From JAIOTH01 sp964486685 (GTDB lineage: Bacteria; Patescibacteriota; Patescibacteriia; UBA1558; S5-K13), in assembly GCA_964486685.1 (NCBI GenBank), contig CAZAOE010000025.1:1-12005 (forward strand): DNA of 12,005 bases, in the 5' to 3' direction. The translations under genes were made by a program, and so were the position numbers. Below are positions 1 through 5,298 of this stretch, piece by piece. Under the pieces are notes generated by a model, which was not told where the DNA came from, searched no databases, and saw only the letters and a list, made by a program, of their open reading frames with translations. Positions within the stretch are counted from its first letter, which is position 1. Each line of letters starts with the position of its first letter.

Positions 1-166
1 AAAATAAGTTAAGCTAAGTTTAGGATTTGTATTTATTCATTCTTCAACAAATAATACTTATTTCATTAGATAAAAAACCATAAAGACGGAAAGTGCTATT
101 TTATAGCTTAGATAATAATAAGAGTATACTTATACACCGCGGGTTACATCGTAGAGCCTTAAATTA

Positions 167-195
167 TTGACAGCACCGAGTATTTGTTTTAGAAT
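167..195 (+). promoter_or_regulatory. Sigma-70-type promoter of the bL25 gene
   Basis: A perfect -35 hexamer TTGACA (167-172) is followed by a 17-base spacer and a -10 hexamer TAGAAT (190-195, five of six consensus). Transcription would start near 202, giving a leader of about 40 bases before the ATG at 242. The leader is A/T-only near the start codon and shows no Shine-Dalgarno motif. This is the best-matching promoter in the window. Confidence 0.7.
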
Positions 196-241
196 GGAGA
201 TAATCTTTTTTAATAAATTAATAAATAGAAATATAAATTAT

Positions 242-949
242 ATGACGGACTTAGTTTTAAAAGCTGAAAAAAGAGAAGAACTAAAAGGAGCTAATCCTAA
301 AAAAATACTAGCAGCGGGTTATTTACCGGCTATTATTTATGGTTCAGGAATTAAAACTTTACACATTAAACTTAATCATCAAAGTTTTTTAAAGGTTTTT
401 GATATTACTGGAGAAAGTCAGGTTATTAGTATTGAATTAGATGGGAAAAATATTCAGGTTTTAACTCATCAGATTCAAAGAGACCCAGTTACCGATAGGA
501 TAATTCATGTTGATTTTTATCAATTTAAAAAAGACCATAAATTTCAGGTGGAAATGCCTATTAAATTTATTGGAGAATCCGTTGCCGTTAAAGAAGGTGG
601 TGGAATTTTAGTTACTGCTTTAGACAGCATTACTATAGAATGTTTATATACGGATTTAATATCAGAAATTGAAGTAGACCTTTCTGTTTTAAAAGAAATA
701 AATGATTCTATTCATGTGGCTGATATTCATTTGGGAGAAAATATTAGAATCGTAACACCACCAGAGCAAGCCATAGCAATTGTGAAAGCAGTTAAAATAG
801 AAAAAGAAGTTGAAGAAGAAGAAACGACTGAAGCCGAAGAAGGTGTTGAGGGTGAAGAAGGTCTTGAAGGTGAAGAAAGCGAAGAAGCTGGAGTGGAAAA
901 GCCCCAGGATTCTCAACCAGCAACAGCAAAAAAGAAAGAAGACAATTAA
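242..949 (+). CDS. rplY: Large-subunit ribosomal protein bL25, CTC/TL5 type
   Basis: The 235-residue product is a 50S protein that binds 5S rRNA. Residues 1-90 form the L25 domain (opening TDLVLKAEKREELK, with the conserved QRDPVTDRIIHVDF around 80-92). Residues about 95-185 form the TL5-type beta domain, so this is the long CTC version rather than the short E. coli type. Residues 188-220 are a Glu-rich acidic tail encoded by a GAA/GAG-rich tract, ending in a lysine cluster. I chose the ATG at 242: it matches the family N-terminus and lies downstream of the promoter. The TTG at 167 that would extend the frame is itself the -35 box. The next gene starts 39 bases after the stop and probably shares this transcript. 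Identification is firm; only the role of the tail is open. Confidence 0.95.
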   Translation: MTDLVLKAEKREELKGANPKKILAAGYLPAIIYGSGIKTLHIKLNHQSFLKVFDITGESQVISIELDGKNIQVLTHQIQRDPVTDRIIHVDFYQFKKDHKFQVEMPIKFIGESVAVKEGGGILVTALDSITIECLYTDLISEIEVDLSVLKEINDSIHVADIHLGENIRIVTPPEQAIAIVKAVKIEKEVEEEETTEAEEGVEGEEGLEGEESEEAGVEKPQDSQPATAKKKEDN

Positions 950-988
950 TACATCTTTTAAATAATTCAAAAACAAAAATAAATATTT

Positions 989-1486
989 ATGCCCAATGAA
1001 AAAAGCATAAAATCTCTTGTATCAATAATATTTATAATTATAATTTTAATTTGTGGAATTATAATTTTTGGAGTTTATATGAACGAGAAGTGGAGGTCTA
1101 AGCGCGATGTTAGGAGAAGGGTAGATATTCAGACCGCAATGAAGGCAGTTAATTTTTATTTATTAGATAAAAATAAATTGCCCCAGAATGAAACCAACAA
1201 TGAATGGGACTCTAGTTATGATCCAGAAAATAAAAATCAAACACTTTTTAAAAGTTTAAGAGAAGAAGAGTTATTATCGCATATTTTTGATCCTAAAAAT
1301 GATTTAGAACATAATTATCGTTATCATCGTTTTGAAGCCGGAGAATATGGATGTTTAAGGCCCTTTGCTATATTTCAAGTGACAAATTTTGAAACATTAG
1401 TGAATGATAATGGAGAAGGAGTTTGTCCTGAAAGAAATTTTGTAGCCGAAGCACCTAATGGTTATACCATTCAATGGTTTGAATAA
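989..1486 (+). CDS. Single-pass membrane protein, type IV pseudopilin-like
   Basis: This 165-residue protein has one strongly hydrophobic helix (about residues 8-31) after a short charged N-terminus, then an exterior domain. The segment just after the helix, RSKRDVRRRVDIQTAMKAV (37-53) leading into NFYLLDKNKLP, resembles the helix-to-loop region of Patescibacterial type II secretion/type IV pilin proteins, where a basic helix is followed by ALxxYxxDNxxYP. The prepilin-peptidase signature (G-F-[TS]-x-x-E) is absent, so it probably stays as an anchored protein rather than being processed. Two cysteines, C122 and C146, could form a disulfide outside the cell. It lies 39 bases after rplY with no promoter seen between them, and before the terminator at 1592. 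The family call rests on motif resemblance; the function is unknown. Confidence 0.7.
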   Translation: MPNEKSIKSLVSIIFIIIILICGIIIFGVYMNEKWRSKRDVRRRVDIQTAMKAVNFYLLDKNKLPQNETNNEWDSSYDPENKNQTLFKSLREEELLSHIFDPKNDLEHNYRYHRFEAGEYGCLRPFAIFQVTNFETLVNDNGEGVCPERNFVAEAPNGYTIQWFE

Positions 1487-1497
1487 TACTAATGATA

Positions 1498-1517
1498 CCT
1501 GCCTACCGGCAGGCAGG
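1498..1517. repeat. GC-rich palindromic intergenic element
   Basis: CCTGCC (1498-1503), a TACC loop and GGCAGG (1508-1513) form a perfect six-base-pair hairpin, followed by a further CAGG. It is almost pure G/C in very AT-rich DNA, 11 bases after the stop of the pseudopilin-like gene. No T-run follows, so it is not the terminator. From memory, elements of the form CCTGCC-N-GGCAGGCAGG recur between genes in many Patescibacterial genomes; that cannot be tested in one window. Confidence 0.55.
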
Positions 1518-1521
1518 CGAA

Positions 1522-1812
1522 TTAAATGATGCCAATATACCAATGAAAGAAACTGGGTTTGATTTGATTTAAGTGAAATAATATTTTGTTTATCCCCCGG
1601 AGGGGGGATTTTTTTGTTTTACTTTTTTTTAATTCCGAGATTATTTTATTTTTTTTATTAATCCATTTTAATATTCCATTTTTTGCTTTAATACTTTTTA
1701 TTGTTTTTACTGTATTTTTAAAATTAGTAATTTTATTTTTTTGTTCTAGATTTGTTTGATAATACTCGTTTAAATATTTTGGTAATACTATTTCAAAAAA
1801 CTTTTTTAACAA
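1522..1812 (-). CDS. Doubtful lysine-rich small ORF or decayed gene
   Basis: An open frame of 96 codons runs on the minus strand through a T-rich stretch that holds no plus-strand gene. The product is lysine- and asparagine-rich (about the first 65 residues), with A-ending codons like the genes around it, and the strand asymmetry fits minus-strand coding. Against it: the only start is a TTG with a stop three codons further upstream, there is no usable ribosome site, no domain is recognisable, and the last third crosses the plus-strand terminator at 1592-1620. It could be a small gene read divergently from the Fic gene, or the remains of one. No function can be given. Confidence 0.22.
   Translation of the reverse strand: MLKKFFEIVLPKYLNEYYQTNLEQKNKITNFKNTVKTIKSIKAKNGILKWINKKNKIISELKKSKTKKSPLRGINKILFHLNQIKPSFFHWYIGII
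1592..1620 (+). terminator. Rho-independent terminator of the rplY unit
   Basis: ATCCCCC (1592-1598), loop GGAG and GGGGGAT (1603-1609) make a perfect seven-base-pair GC stem. It is followed at once by a T-run interrupted by a single G. It closes the rplY/pseudopilin transcript. The upstream side has no A-run, so it should work on the plus strand only. Confidence 0.85.
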
Positions 1813-1851
1813 ATCCCCATTTTACTATTTTATTTTTAATAAGATAAATTG

Positions 1852-1891
1852 TGTTAAAAATGTCGCGATTAGCATTGAAAAATGTCGCGAT
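1852..1891 (+). repeat. Operator repeat, copy 1
   Basis: A 40-base element repeated exactly at 1927-1966, 75 bases away. Each copy holds two sites of the form AAAAATGTCGCGAT around the palindrome TCGCGA (here 1863-1868 and 1885-1890). The sites are 22 bases apart, about two helical turns, so bound proteins would lie on one face of the DNA. It lies 94 bases before the Fic start codon. This is most likely a binding site for a dimeric regulator, with the neighbouring wHTH-Fic protein as the obvious candidate. Confidence 0.7.
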
Positions 1892-1926
1892 AAAACCCTT
1901 ATTTTTAGCGTTTTTATAAATAAATA

Positions 1927-1966
1927 TGTTAAAAATGTCGCGATTAGCATTGAAAAATGTCGCGAT
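1927..1966 (+). repeat. Operator repeat, copy 2, overlapping the Fic promoter
   Basis: This is the identical second 40-base copy, with TCGCGA at 1938-1943 and 1960-1965. It contains TTGAAA (1950-1955), which serves as the -35 box of the next promoter, and its last TGTCGCGA lies in the spacer between -35 and -10. Occupancy should block RNA polymerase. Centres of equivalent sites in the two copies are 75 bases apart, close to seven turns, which would allow cooperative binding or looping. Confidence 0.7.
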
Positions 1967-1985
1967 TAATGATATGCTTTAAATA
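1950..1985 (+). promoter_or_regulatory. Promoter of the Fic gene, predicted leaderless start
   Basis: TTGAAA (1950-1955, five of six consensus) and TATGCT (1973-1978, four of six) are separated by exactly 17 bases. Initiation about seven bases after the -10 falls on position 1985, the A of the start codon, so the mRNA would have no leader. No Shine-Dalgarno motif precedes this ATG, which agrees. The spacer carries the fourth TGTCGCGA site, so repression by steric block is expected. Confidence 0.6.
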
Positions 1986-3031
1986 TGAATAAAAAACAAG
2001 AAAGACAAATTAAAATAATTTCTTTTATGGAGAAAGAAACAGAGGTATCAGTATCTGATATTTTGTCTTTTTTAAGTACTGATGTTGATAAAAAAACTTT
2101 ACAAAGAGATTTAAAGGGGTTGGAAGAAAAATTTTTAATCTCTAGAAAAGGACTGGGAAAAAATACAGTTTACTTTTTGCCTAAATCTTATGGGGTTTTA
2201 AAAGAAATTGATGTTGAAAAATATTTTTCTGTTCCATATCTTGAAAGAGAAATAAAAGAAAATTTTAATTTTGATATTTTTAGGATTTTAGAGGGTAATA
2301 TTTTTACAGAAGAAGAAAAAAAGAATTTAGAAGATTTACATAATAAATTTATAAAGAATTTTTCAAAATACAATAGTCAAACCCTTGTTAATAAAGAATT
2401 TGAAAGAATTATGATTGAATTTTCTTGGAAGTCTTCTGAAATAGAAGGGAATACTTATTCTCTTTTAAGTACAGAAGCTTTAATAAAAGATAATATAAAA
2501 GAAAAAGGTAAAACTAAAGAGGAGACCCAGATGATTCTTAATCATAAAGATGCTTTCAATGAGGCTATTCAGAATAAACAAAGATTTTTAGAATTAGACT
2601 ATTCTGATATTGAGTATATTCATAGAGTTTTAACAAAAGATCTTGAAATTTCAAAAAATATTAGAAATGGAACTTTTGGTATTGTGGGTACAAAATATAA
2701 ACCATTAGAAAATAGTTTTCAGATTAAAGAAGTTTTACAAGAAATGACCAATTTAATAAATAAAAAGAATTCTTTTTTTGAAAAGGCATTCTTATCTCTA
2801 ATTTTAATTTCATATATTCAAGCTTTTGAAGATGGAAATAAGCGAACAGCAAGAATGATATCTAATGCTATATTTTTAGCACACAATTCTACACCACTTT
2901 CTTACAGAATAGTTGATGTAAAAGAGTATAAAAAAGCAAGTTTATTATTTTATGAGATAAATAACATTTCTTATTTTAAACAGATATTTATTGAACAATT
3001 TGAAGATTTTGTAAATAATTATTTTAATTAA
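1985..3031 (+). CDS. Winged-helix Fic-fold protein lacking the catalytic histidine; probable autoregulator
   Basis: The 348-residue product combines two parts. Residues about 5-66 form a winged-helix DNA-binding domain (VSVSDILSFL then KKTLQRDLKGLEEK as recognition region, and a wing at LISRKGLGKNTVYFLPK). The rest has the Fic fold. An S-x-x-x-E-G-N inhibitory-helix motif is at 150-156 (SSEIEGN), and the Fic core is at 279-290 (QAFEDGNKRTAR). The canonical core is HPFx(D/E)GN(G/K)R, where His is the general base for AMP transfer. Here codon 279 is CAA, giving Gln, and Pro is Ala, while the phosphate-binding GNKRTAR remains. Transferase activity is therefore doubtful, though nucleotide binding is plausible. 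Four TGTCGCGA sites and a leaderless promoter lie just upstream, pointing to autoregulation. The Fic family call is firm; the regulator role is inference. The gene appears monocistronic, with a terminator at 3097. Confidence 0.88.
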   Translation: MNKKQERQIKIISFMEKETEVSVSDILSFLSTDVDKKTLQRDLKGLEEKFLISRKGLGKNTVYFLPKSYGVLKEIDVEKYFSVPYLEREIKENFNFDIFRILEGNIFTEEEKKNLEDLHNKFIKNFSKYNSQTLVNKEFERIMIEFSWKSSEIEGNTYSLLSTEALIKDNIKEKGKTKEETQMILNHKDAFNEAIQNKQRFLELDYSDIEYIHRVLTKDLEISKNIRNGTFGIVGTKYKPLENSFQIKEVLQEMTNLINKKNSFFEKAFLSLILISYIQAFEDGNKRTARMISNAIFLAHNSTPLSYRIVDVKEYKKASLLFYEINNISYFKQIFIEQFEDFVNNYFN

Positions 3032-3058
3032 ATATTGGGATATCAATTTTTTGTTTAA

Positions 3059-3094
3059 GAAAATAACTTCGAAGAGTAGAGGCTATGGGAAGCC
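3059..3094 (+). pseudogene. Fragment of a decayed small gene (NNFEE-type), copy 1
   Basis: Read in frame from 3059, this segment gives ENNFEE, a TAG stop, then RLWEA. The segment at 5176-5211 reads QNNFEEQKLRQP in the matching frame. The two DNA segments agree at 27 of 34 aligned positions, mostly with transition differences. A single C-to-T change would explain the TAG here, since the partner has CAG. I recall NNFEEQ(K/R)L near the start of small Patescibacterial proteins, so this may be the eroded N-terminus of such a gene. There is no start codon or usable frame left. Confidence 0.4.
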
Positions 3095-3096
3095 AA

Positions 3097-3126
3097 AAAA
3101 AAACATCTATTTTTAGGTGTTTTTTT
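3097..3126. terminator. Terminator after the Fic gene
   Basis: An A-run and ACATCT pair with AGGTGT and a T-run (3115-3126), one G-U pair included, around a six-base ATTTTT loop. The stem is flanked by A's on the left and T's on the right, so it could stop transcription in both directions. It separates the Fic gene from the operon that begins at 3181. Confidence 0.65.
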
Positions 3127-3165
3127 GATGACCCCCAATCGTTCATCGAACTTTTTGTATATTTT

Positions 3166-3174
3166 TGCTATAAT
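3166..3174 (+). promoter_or_regulatory. Extended -10 promoter of the DUF2971 operon
   Basis: TGC followed by a perfect TATAAT (3169-3174) forms an extended -10 element. The -35 region is weak (TCGAAC at 3146-3151 with a 17-base spacer), which extended -10 promoters tolerate. Initiation is expected near 3181. A 13-codon frame starts exactly there (ATG 3181, stop 3220-3222) and ends six bases before the gene start, so it could be a leader peptide. A GGAG Shine-Dalgarno motif at 3214-3217 lies 11 bases before the ATG at 3229; it is the only clear one in the window. Confidence 0.6.
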
Positions 3175-3228
3175 TTAATTATGAACATATTTTATATAAT
3201 AAAAGTGATTTATGGAGAATAAAAATAT

Positions 3229-3912
3229 ATGTTATATTATCATTTTTTAAAATCTAAAAATGCAATAGATGATTTTAGAAAGAAAAGAATAAAGGTAAGC
3301 ACTCTAGATTCTCTTAACGACCCCTTTGAGCTTAAACCATATTTAAGATTTAAGGAAAGAGGATCCTATAATAATGTTCGCAAAGAAATAAATAAAAAAT
3401 GGGGTCTTTTGTGTTTCTCTGAGAATTGGAGAGAATCCCTTGTCTGGGGACACTATGCAGATAAACACAAAGGAATAGCACTAGGATTTGAAATTCATAA
3501 AAATATAGAAAAAGTAGAGTATGTATTGACAAGAGAGAAGTTAGAATTAACAAGTAACGCAGAAGAAAATGAAAAGTTATTTCTAAATAAATTAGCTTTT
3601 AAAAAATACAAAAAATGGGAATATGAAGAAGAACATAGAATGTGGGTAAAATTAGAAGATTGTGAAAAAGTTGAAAATCTTAAGGGTCATGAGGATAAAG
3701 TATCTTATTTTATTGGGTTTAATGATAATTTAAAAATAAAAAAGATAATTTTAGGCTGCAGATTTAATTACGAAAAGGAGAAAGAGGAAATAGAAAAACT
3801 AGCAAAAATAAGTGATATACCAATAATTCCAACGAGAGAAGAATGGGGCTGGTATAGAATAAATGAAGATGGCACAAAGAAAAAATGGTTTTTGAATAAA
3901 AAAACCAAATAA
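3229..3912 (+). CDS. DUF2971 domain protein
   Basis: The 227-residue soluble protein shows the landmarks of DUF2971. They are an opening LYYHFLKS, the NDPFE motif (30-34), CFS (62-64), WGHYADKHKGIALGF (73-87), then KYKKWEYEEEHR (126-137), with KKIILG at 171-176. The family has no settled biochemical activity that I can state; the conserved Asp, His and Glu/Arg residues suggest an enzyme. Members are common in accessory regions. It is first in a four-gene operon, with a good -10 and a GGAG ribosome site 11 bases before the ATG, and the next gene starts nine bases after its stop. The gene is full length with no disruption. Its DNA is visibly more AT-rich than rplY, in keeping with an accessory or acquired segment. 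Confidence 0.85.
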   Translation: MLYYHFLKSKNAIDDFRKKRIKVSTLDSLNDPFELKPYLRFKERGSYNNVRKEINKKWGLLCFSENWRESLVWGHYADKHKGIALGFEIHKNIEKVEYVLTREKLELTSNAEENEKLFLNKLAFKKYKKWEYEEEHRMWVKLEDCEKVENLKGHEDKVSYFIGFNDNLKIKKIILGCRFNYEKEKEEIEKLAKISDIPIIPTREEWGWYRINEDGTKKKWFLNKKTK

Positions 3913-3921
3913 AATTTATTT

Positions 3922-4083
3922 ATGCAAATAACAGACGAACAAGTAAAAAGATTTCAGTTTCTTTGGAAAAGAGATTTTAATGAAGAAATTGATAAAAAGA
4001 CAGCTCGTGAAGAACTTTTACATTTTGTTAACTTAATTGGATTAGTTTATAAAGCAATTAAAAAAAGTGATTTAAAGAAATAA
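3922..4083 (+). CDS. 53-residue conserved small protein of Patescibacterial type
   Basis: ATG at 3922 to TAA at 4081-4083 encodes 53 residues beginning MQITDEQVKRFQFLWKRDF and containing REELLHFVNLIGLVYKAI near the end. From memory, many Patescibacterial genomes carry a small protein of the pattern M-x-I-x-x-E-Q-x-x-x-F-x-x-L-y-k-x-x-F, followed by a helix rich in L/V/I and ending in LIxLVYKPI. This sequence fits that pattern well. It is probably two or three helices and soluble. It starts nine bases after the DUF2971 stop and 15 bases before the membrane-protein gene, so it is translated within the operon. Its role is unknown; a small partner or adaptor is a guess. Confidence 0.75.
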   Translation: MQITDEQVKRFQFLWKRDFNEEIDKKTAREELLHFVNLIGLVYKAIKKSDLKK

Positions 4084-4098
4084 ATAATTTTTAATAAA

Positions 4099-4896
4099 AT
4101 GAGATTTGAAAATTTTTTTATTAAAATATTACTTATTATTATATTGAGTTTTATCTTAATTTTCTCTTTTTTTCTTTTTTACAATATTTTTAATCCTTCT
4201 TCTGGGTTTTTGAAAGACGGAATTTTAGCTTTTTCTGGTGCATTTTTTGCCTTCCTTTTTATTAGATTAGCAGACGGTTTTAATAAGCTATATGAGAGAC
4301 ACGTTAAACACTATAATGCACTTGTTAAACTAGAACAAATCATAAATAAATATTTTACAATAATAAAAATAGACCTAATGACGCTTGATGATTTTGAAGT
4401 AAATCTAAAAAGAACCATTCAAGATGGTAAAATGTCTATTAATCCTGGACTTTTAAAAATTTTTCCAGTCTACGATGAGATACTTCTTGAATTATTTGGA
4501 CAAGATATACTTCAAAAATTACTCAATTATAATATTGATTTATTTAATATAAATGGAGATTTTGAAACAACAAACAGATATTACAAAGGTATTGTTGAAC
4601 ATTGTCTAAATGAGAAAGATATAGATACATACACATATAATTTAAACAACATTGTTAAACGCTCCAAAAAACTAAAGAAGTTTTTATTGTCCTTAGAGGA
4701 AAAATCAATTACCCTTCTGTCGGAAATACGAATATTAATGAAGAGAAAACCAGTTTACACAAAAATAATGTTTAAATTATTACCAATGAAAAAATTTCGA
4801 CATTATGATAGAGAAGTTGAAAAAGAAAAGAAAGAAGTTAAGCAAGAAATTGAGGAAAGTATAAAAAAAAGTGAACAAGAAATTGAAAAGTATTAA
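4099..4896 (+). CDS. Two-helix membrane protein with helical cytoplasmic domain, function unknown
   Basis: I do not recognise a family. The 265-residue protein has two hydrophobic helices, about residues 8-30 and 40-58, joined by a short loop (NPSSGFLKD). The rest is a largely helical domain rich in Leu, Ile, Lys and Asn (65-225). A charged K/E coiled-coil tail follows (about 236-263). With basic residues following the second helix, the large domain is probably cytoplasmic. It starts 15 bases after the 53-aa gene and ends 56 bases before the next one, with no promoter between, so it belongs to the DUF2971 operon. A membrane protein beside a putative soluble enzyme and a tiny protein resembles the layout of some stress or anti-phage cassettes, but nothing in this sequence proves that. 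Confidence 0.75.
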   Translation: MRFENFFIKILLIIILSFILIFSFFLFYNIFNPSSGFLKDGILAFSGAFFAFLFIRLADGFNKLYERHVKHYNALVKLEQIINKYFTIIKIDLMTLDDFEVNLKRTIQDGKMSINPGLLKIFPVYDEILLELFGQDILQKLLNYNIDLFNINGDFETTNRYYKGIVEHCLNEKDIDTYTYNLNNIVKRSKKLKKFLLSLEEKSITLLSEIRILMKRKPVYTKIMFKLLPMKKFRHYDREVEKEKKEVKQEIEESIKKSEQEIEKY

Positions 4897-4927
4897 ACTA
4901 GAAAAAGTTTATATATCTGATAAACAA

Positions 4928-4945
4928 TAGATTTTAATAAATCTA
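4928..4945 (+). other. Perfect AT hairpin before the 71-aa gene
   Basis: TAGATTT (4928-4934) and AAATCTA (4939-4945) form a perfect seven-base-pair stem with a TAAT loop, ending seven bases before the ATG at 4953. No T-run follows, so it is not a terminator. It could mask or expose the start region, or mark an RNA processing point between the membrane-protein gene and the last gene of the operon. Confidence 0.35.
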
Positions 4946-4952
4946 AAATCAT

Positions 4953-5168
4953 ATGAAAAAATTTAAAATCAATTCTTATCAATTAACCAAAACCAAAAAA
5001 TGGGCACCTTGTGGAACTTTATTTGATGTTGTTGATGGTGGTAGAATGAAGATCCAAGAAGCTGACATATTCCCTCCAGAATATCGGTTTGATACAAGAG
5101 AAGAAGCAGATAAATTTTTTAAAGAGCATTTTCAAAAAGAGGGGTATATTGAAGACATTGATAAATGA
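4953..5168 (+). CDS. 71-residue hypothetical protein
   Basis: This is a small soluble protein starting MKKFKINSYQLTKTKKWAPC. It has a compact charged C-terminal half in which FDTREEADKFFKEHFQKEGY (46-65) looks like one amphipathic helix followed by a short strand. That FxTxEEAxxFFxxHxxKxGY pattern is common in small bacterial proteins, but I cannot assign a family. One cysteine (C20) is followed by a G-T-L-F-D-V-V-D-G-G strand-turn. It is last in the operon behind the membrane-protein gene, with an AT hairpin just before the start and no Shine-Dalgarno. The stop is TGA. Length, start and codon use look normal. Confidence 0.7.
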   Translation: MKKFKINSYQLTKTKKWAPCGTLFDVVDGGRMKIQEADIFPPEYRFDTREEADKFFKEHFQKEGYIEDIDK

Positions 5169-5175
5169 TATTCCA

Positions 5176-5211
5176 CAAAACAACTTTGAAGAGCAGAAGC
5201 TAAGGCAACCC
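5176..5211 (+). pseudogene. Fragment of a decayed small gene (NNFEEQ-type), copy 2
   Basis: Eight bases after the stop of the 71-aa gene, the frame reads QNNFEEQKLRQP then IKKS. It matches the segment at 3059-3094 (27 of 34 bases; ENNFEE, stop, RLWEA). No start codon belongs to it: the open frame around it begins inside the 71-aa gene in another phase and runs into the terminator. This looks like the left-over N-terminus of a small gene, again placed between the last gene of a unit and its terminator. Confidence 0.4.
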
Positions 5212-5248
5212 ATCAAAAAATCAGTGTTTAAATATTTTTTATTTTATT

Positions 5249-5276
5249 TCTCCGAAAGGGGATTTTTTTGTTTTTT
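5249..5276 (+). terminator. Terminator of the DUF2971 operon
   Basis: TCTCC (5249-5253) and GGGGA (5258-5262), with one U-G pair, close a stable GAAA tetraloop. Seven T's, a G and six T's follow. The stem is short, but the loop and T-run make it a convincing intrinsic terminator. The same layout, a G-rich right arm with T-run, G and more T's, is seen at 1592-1620. Confidence 0.75.
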
Positions 5277-5298
5277 CAAATCTACAGCCATTTTCTCA

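Noticed and set aside
1..160. A gene or RNA at the left edge
   Set aside because: All frames are broken by stops, and only small palindromes (AGTATACT 123-130, CCGCGG 137-142) are visible; no function can be supported.
167..241. N-terminal extension of bL25 from a TTG start
   Set aside because: The TTG is the -35 hexamer of the promoter, and the extension has no resemblance to L25, while ATG 242 matches the family N-terminus.
689..976. Minus-strand frame opposite the 3' part of rplY
   Set aside because: It is Phe/Leu-rich because it mirrors the GAA/AAA-rich acidic tail; rplY is certain.
1852..1966. A minimal CRISPR (two 40-base repeats with a 35-base spacer)
   Set aside because: Each repeat is internally a pair of TGTCGCGAT sites, the second copy contains promoter elements, only one spacer exists and no cas gene is present. 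An operator array explains it better.
2188..2373. Minus-strand frames opposite Fic, DUF2971 (3350-3553) and the 71-aa gene (5019-5216)
   Set aside because: They lie wholly or mostly opposite well-supported genes and show no protein-like features of their own.
5178..5215. Resemblance of AGCAGAAGCTAAGGCA to the conserved core of 4.5S RNA
   Set aside because: The GGAA-type loop and the pairing partner of the SRP core are missing, and the segment reads better as a coding remnant.
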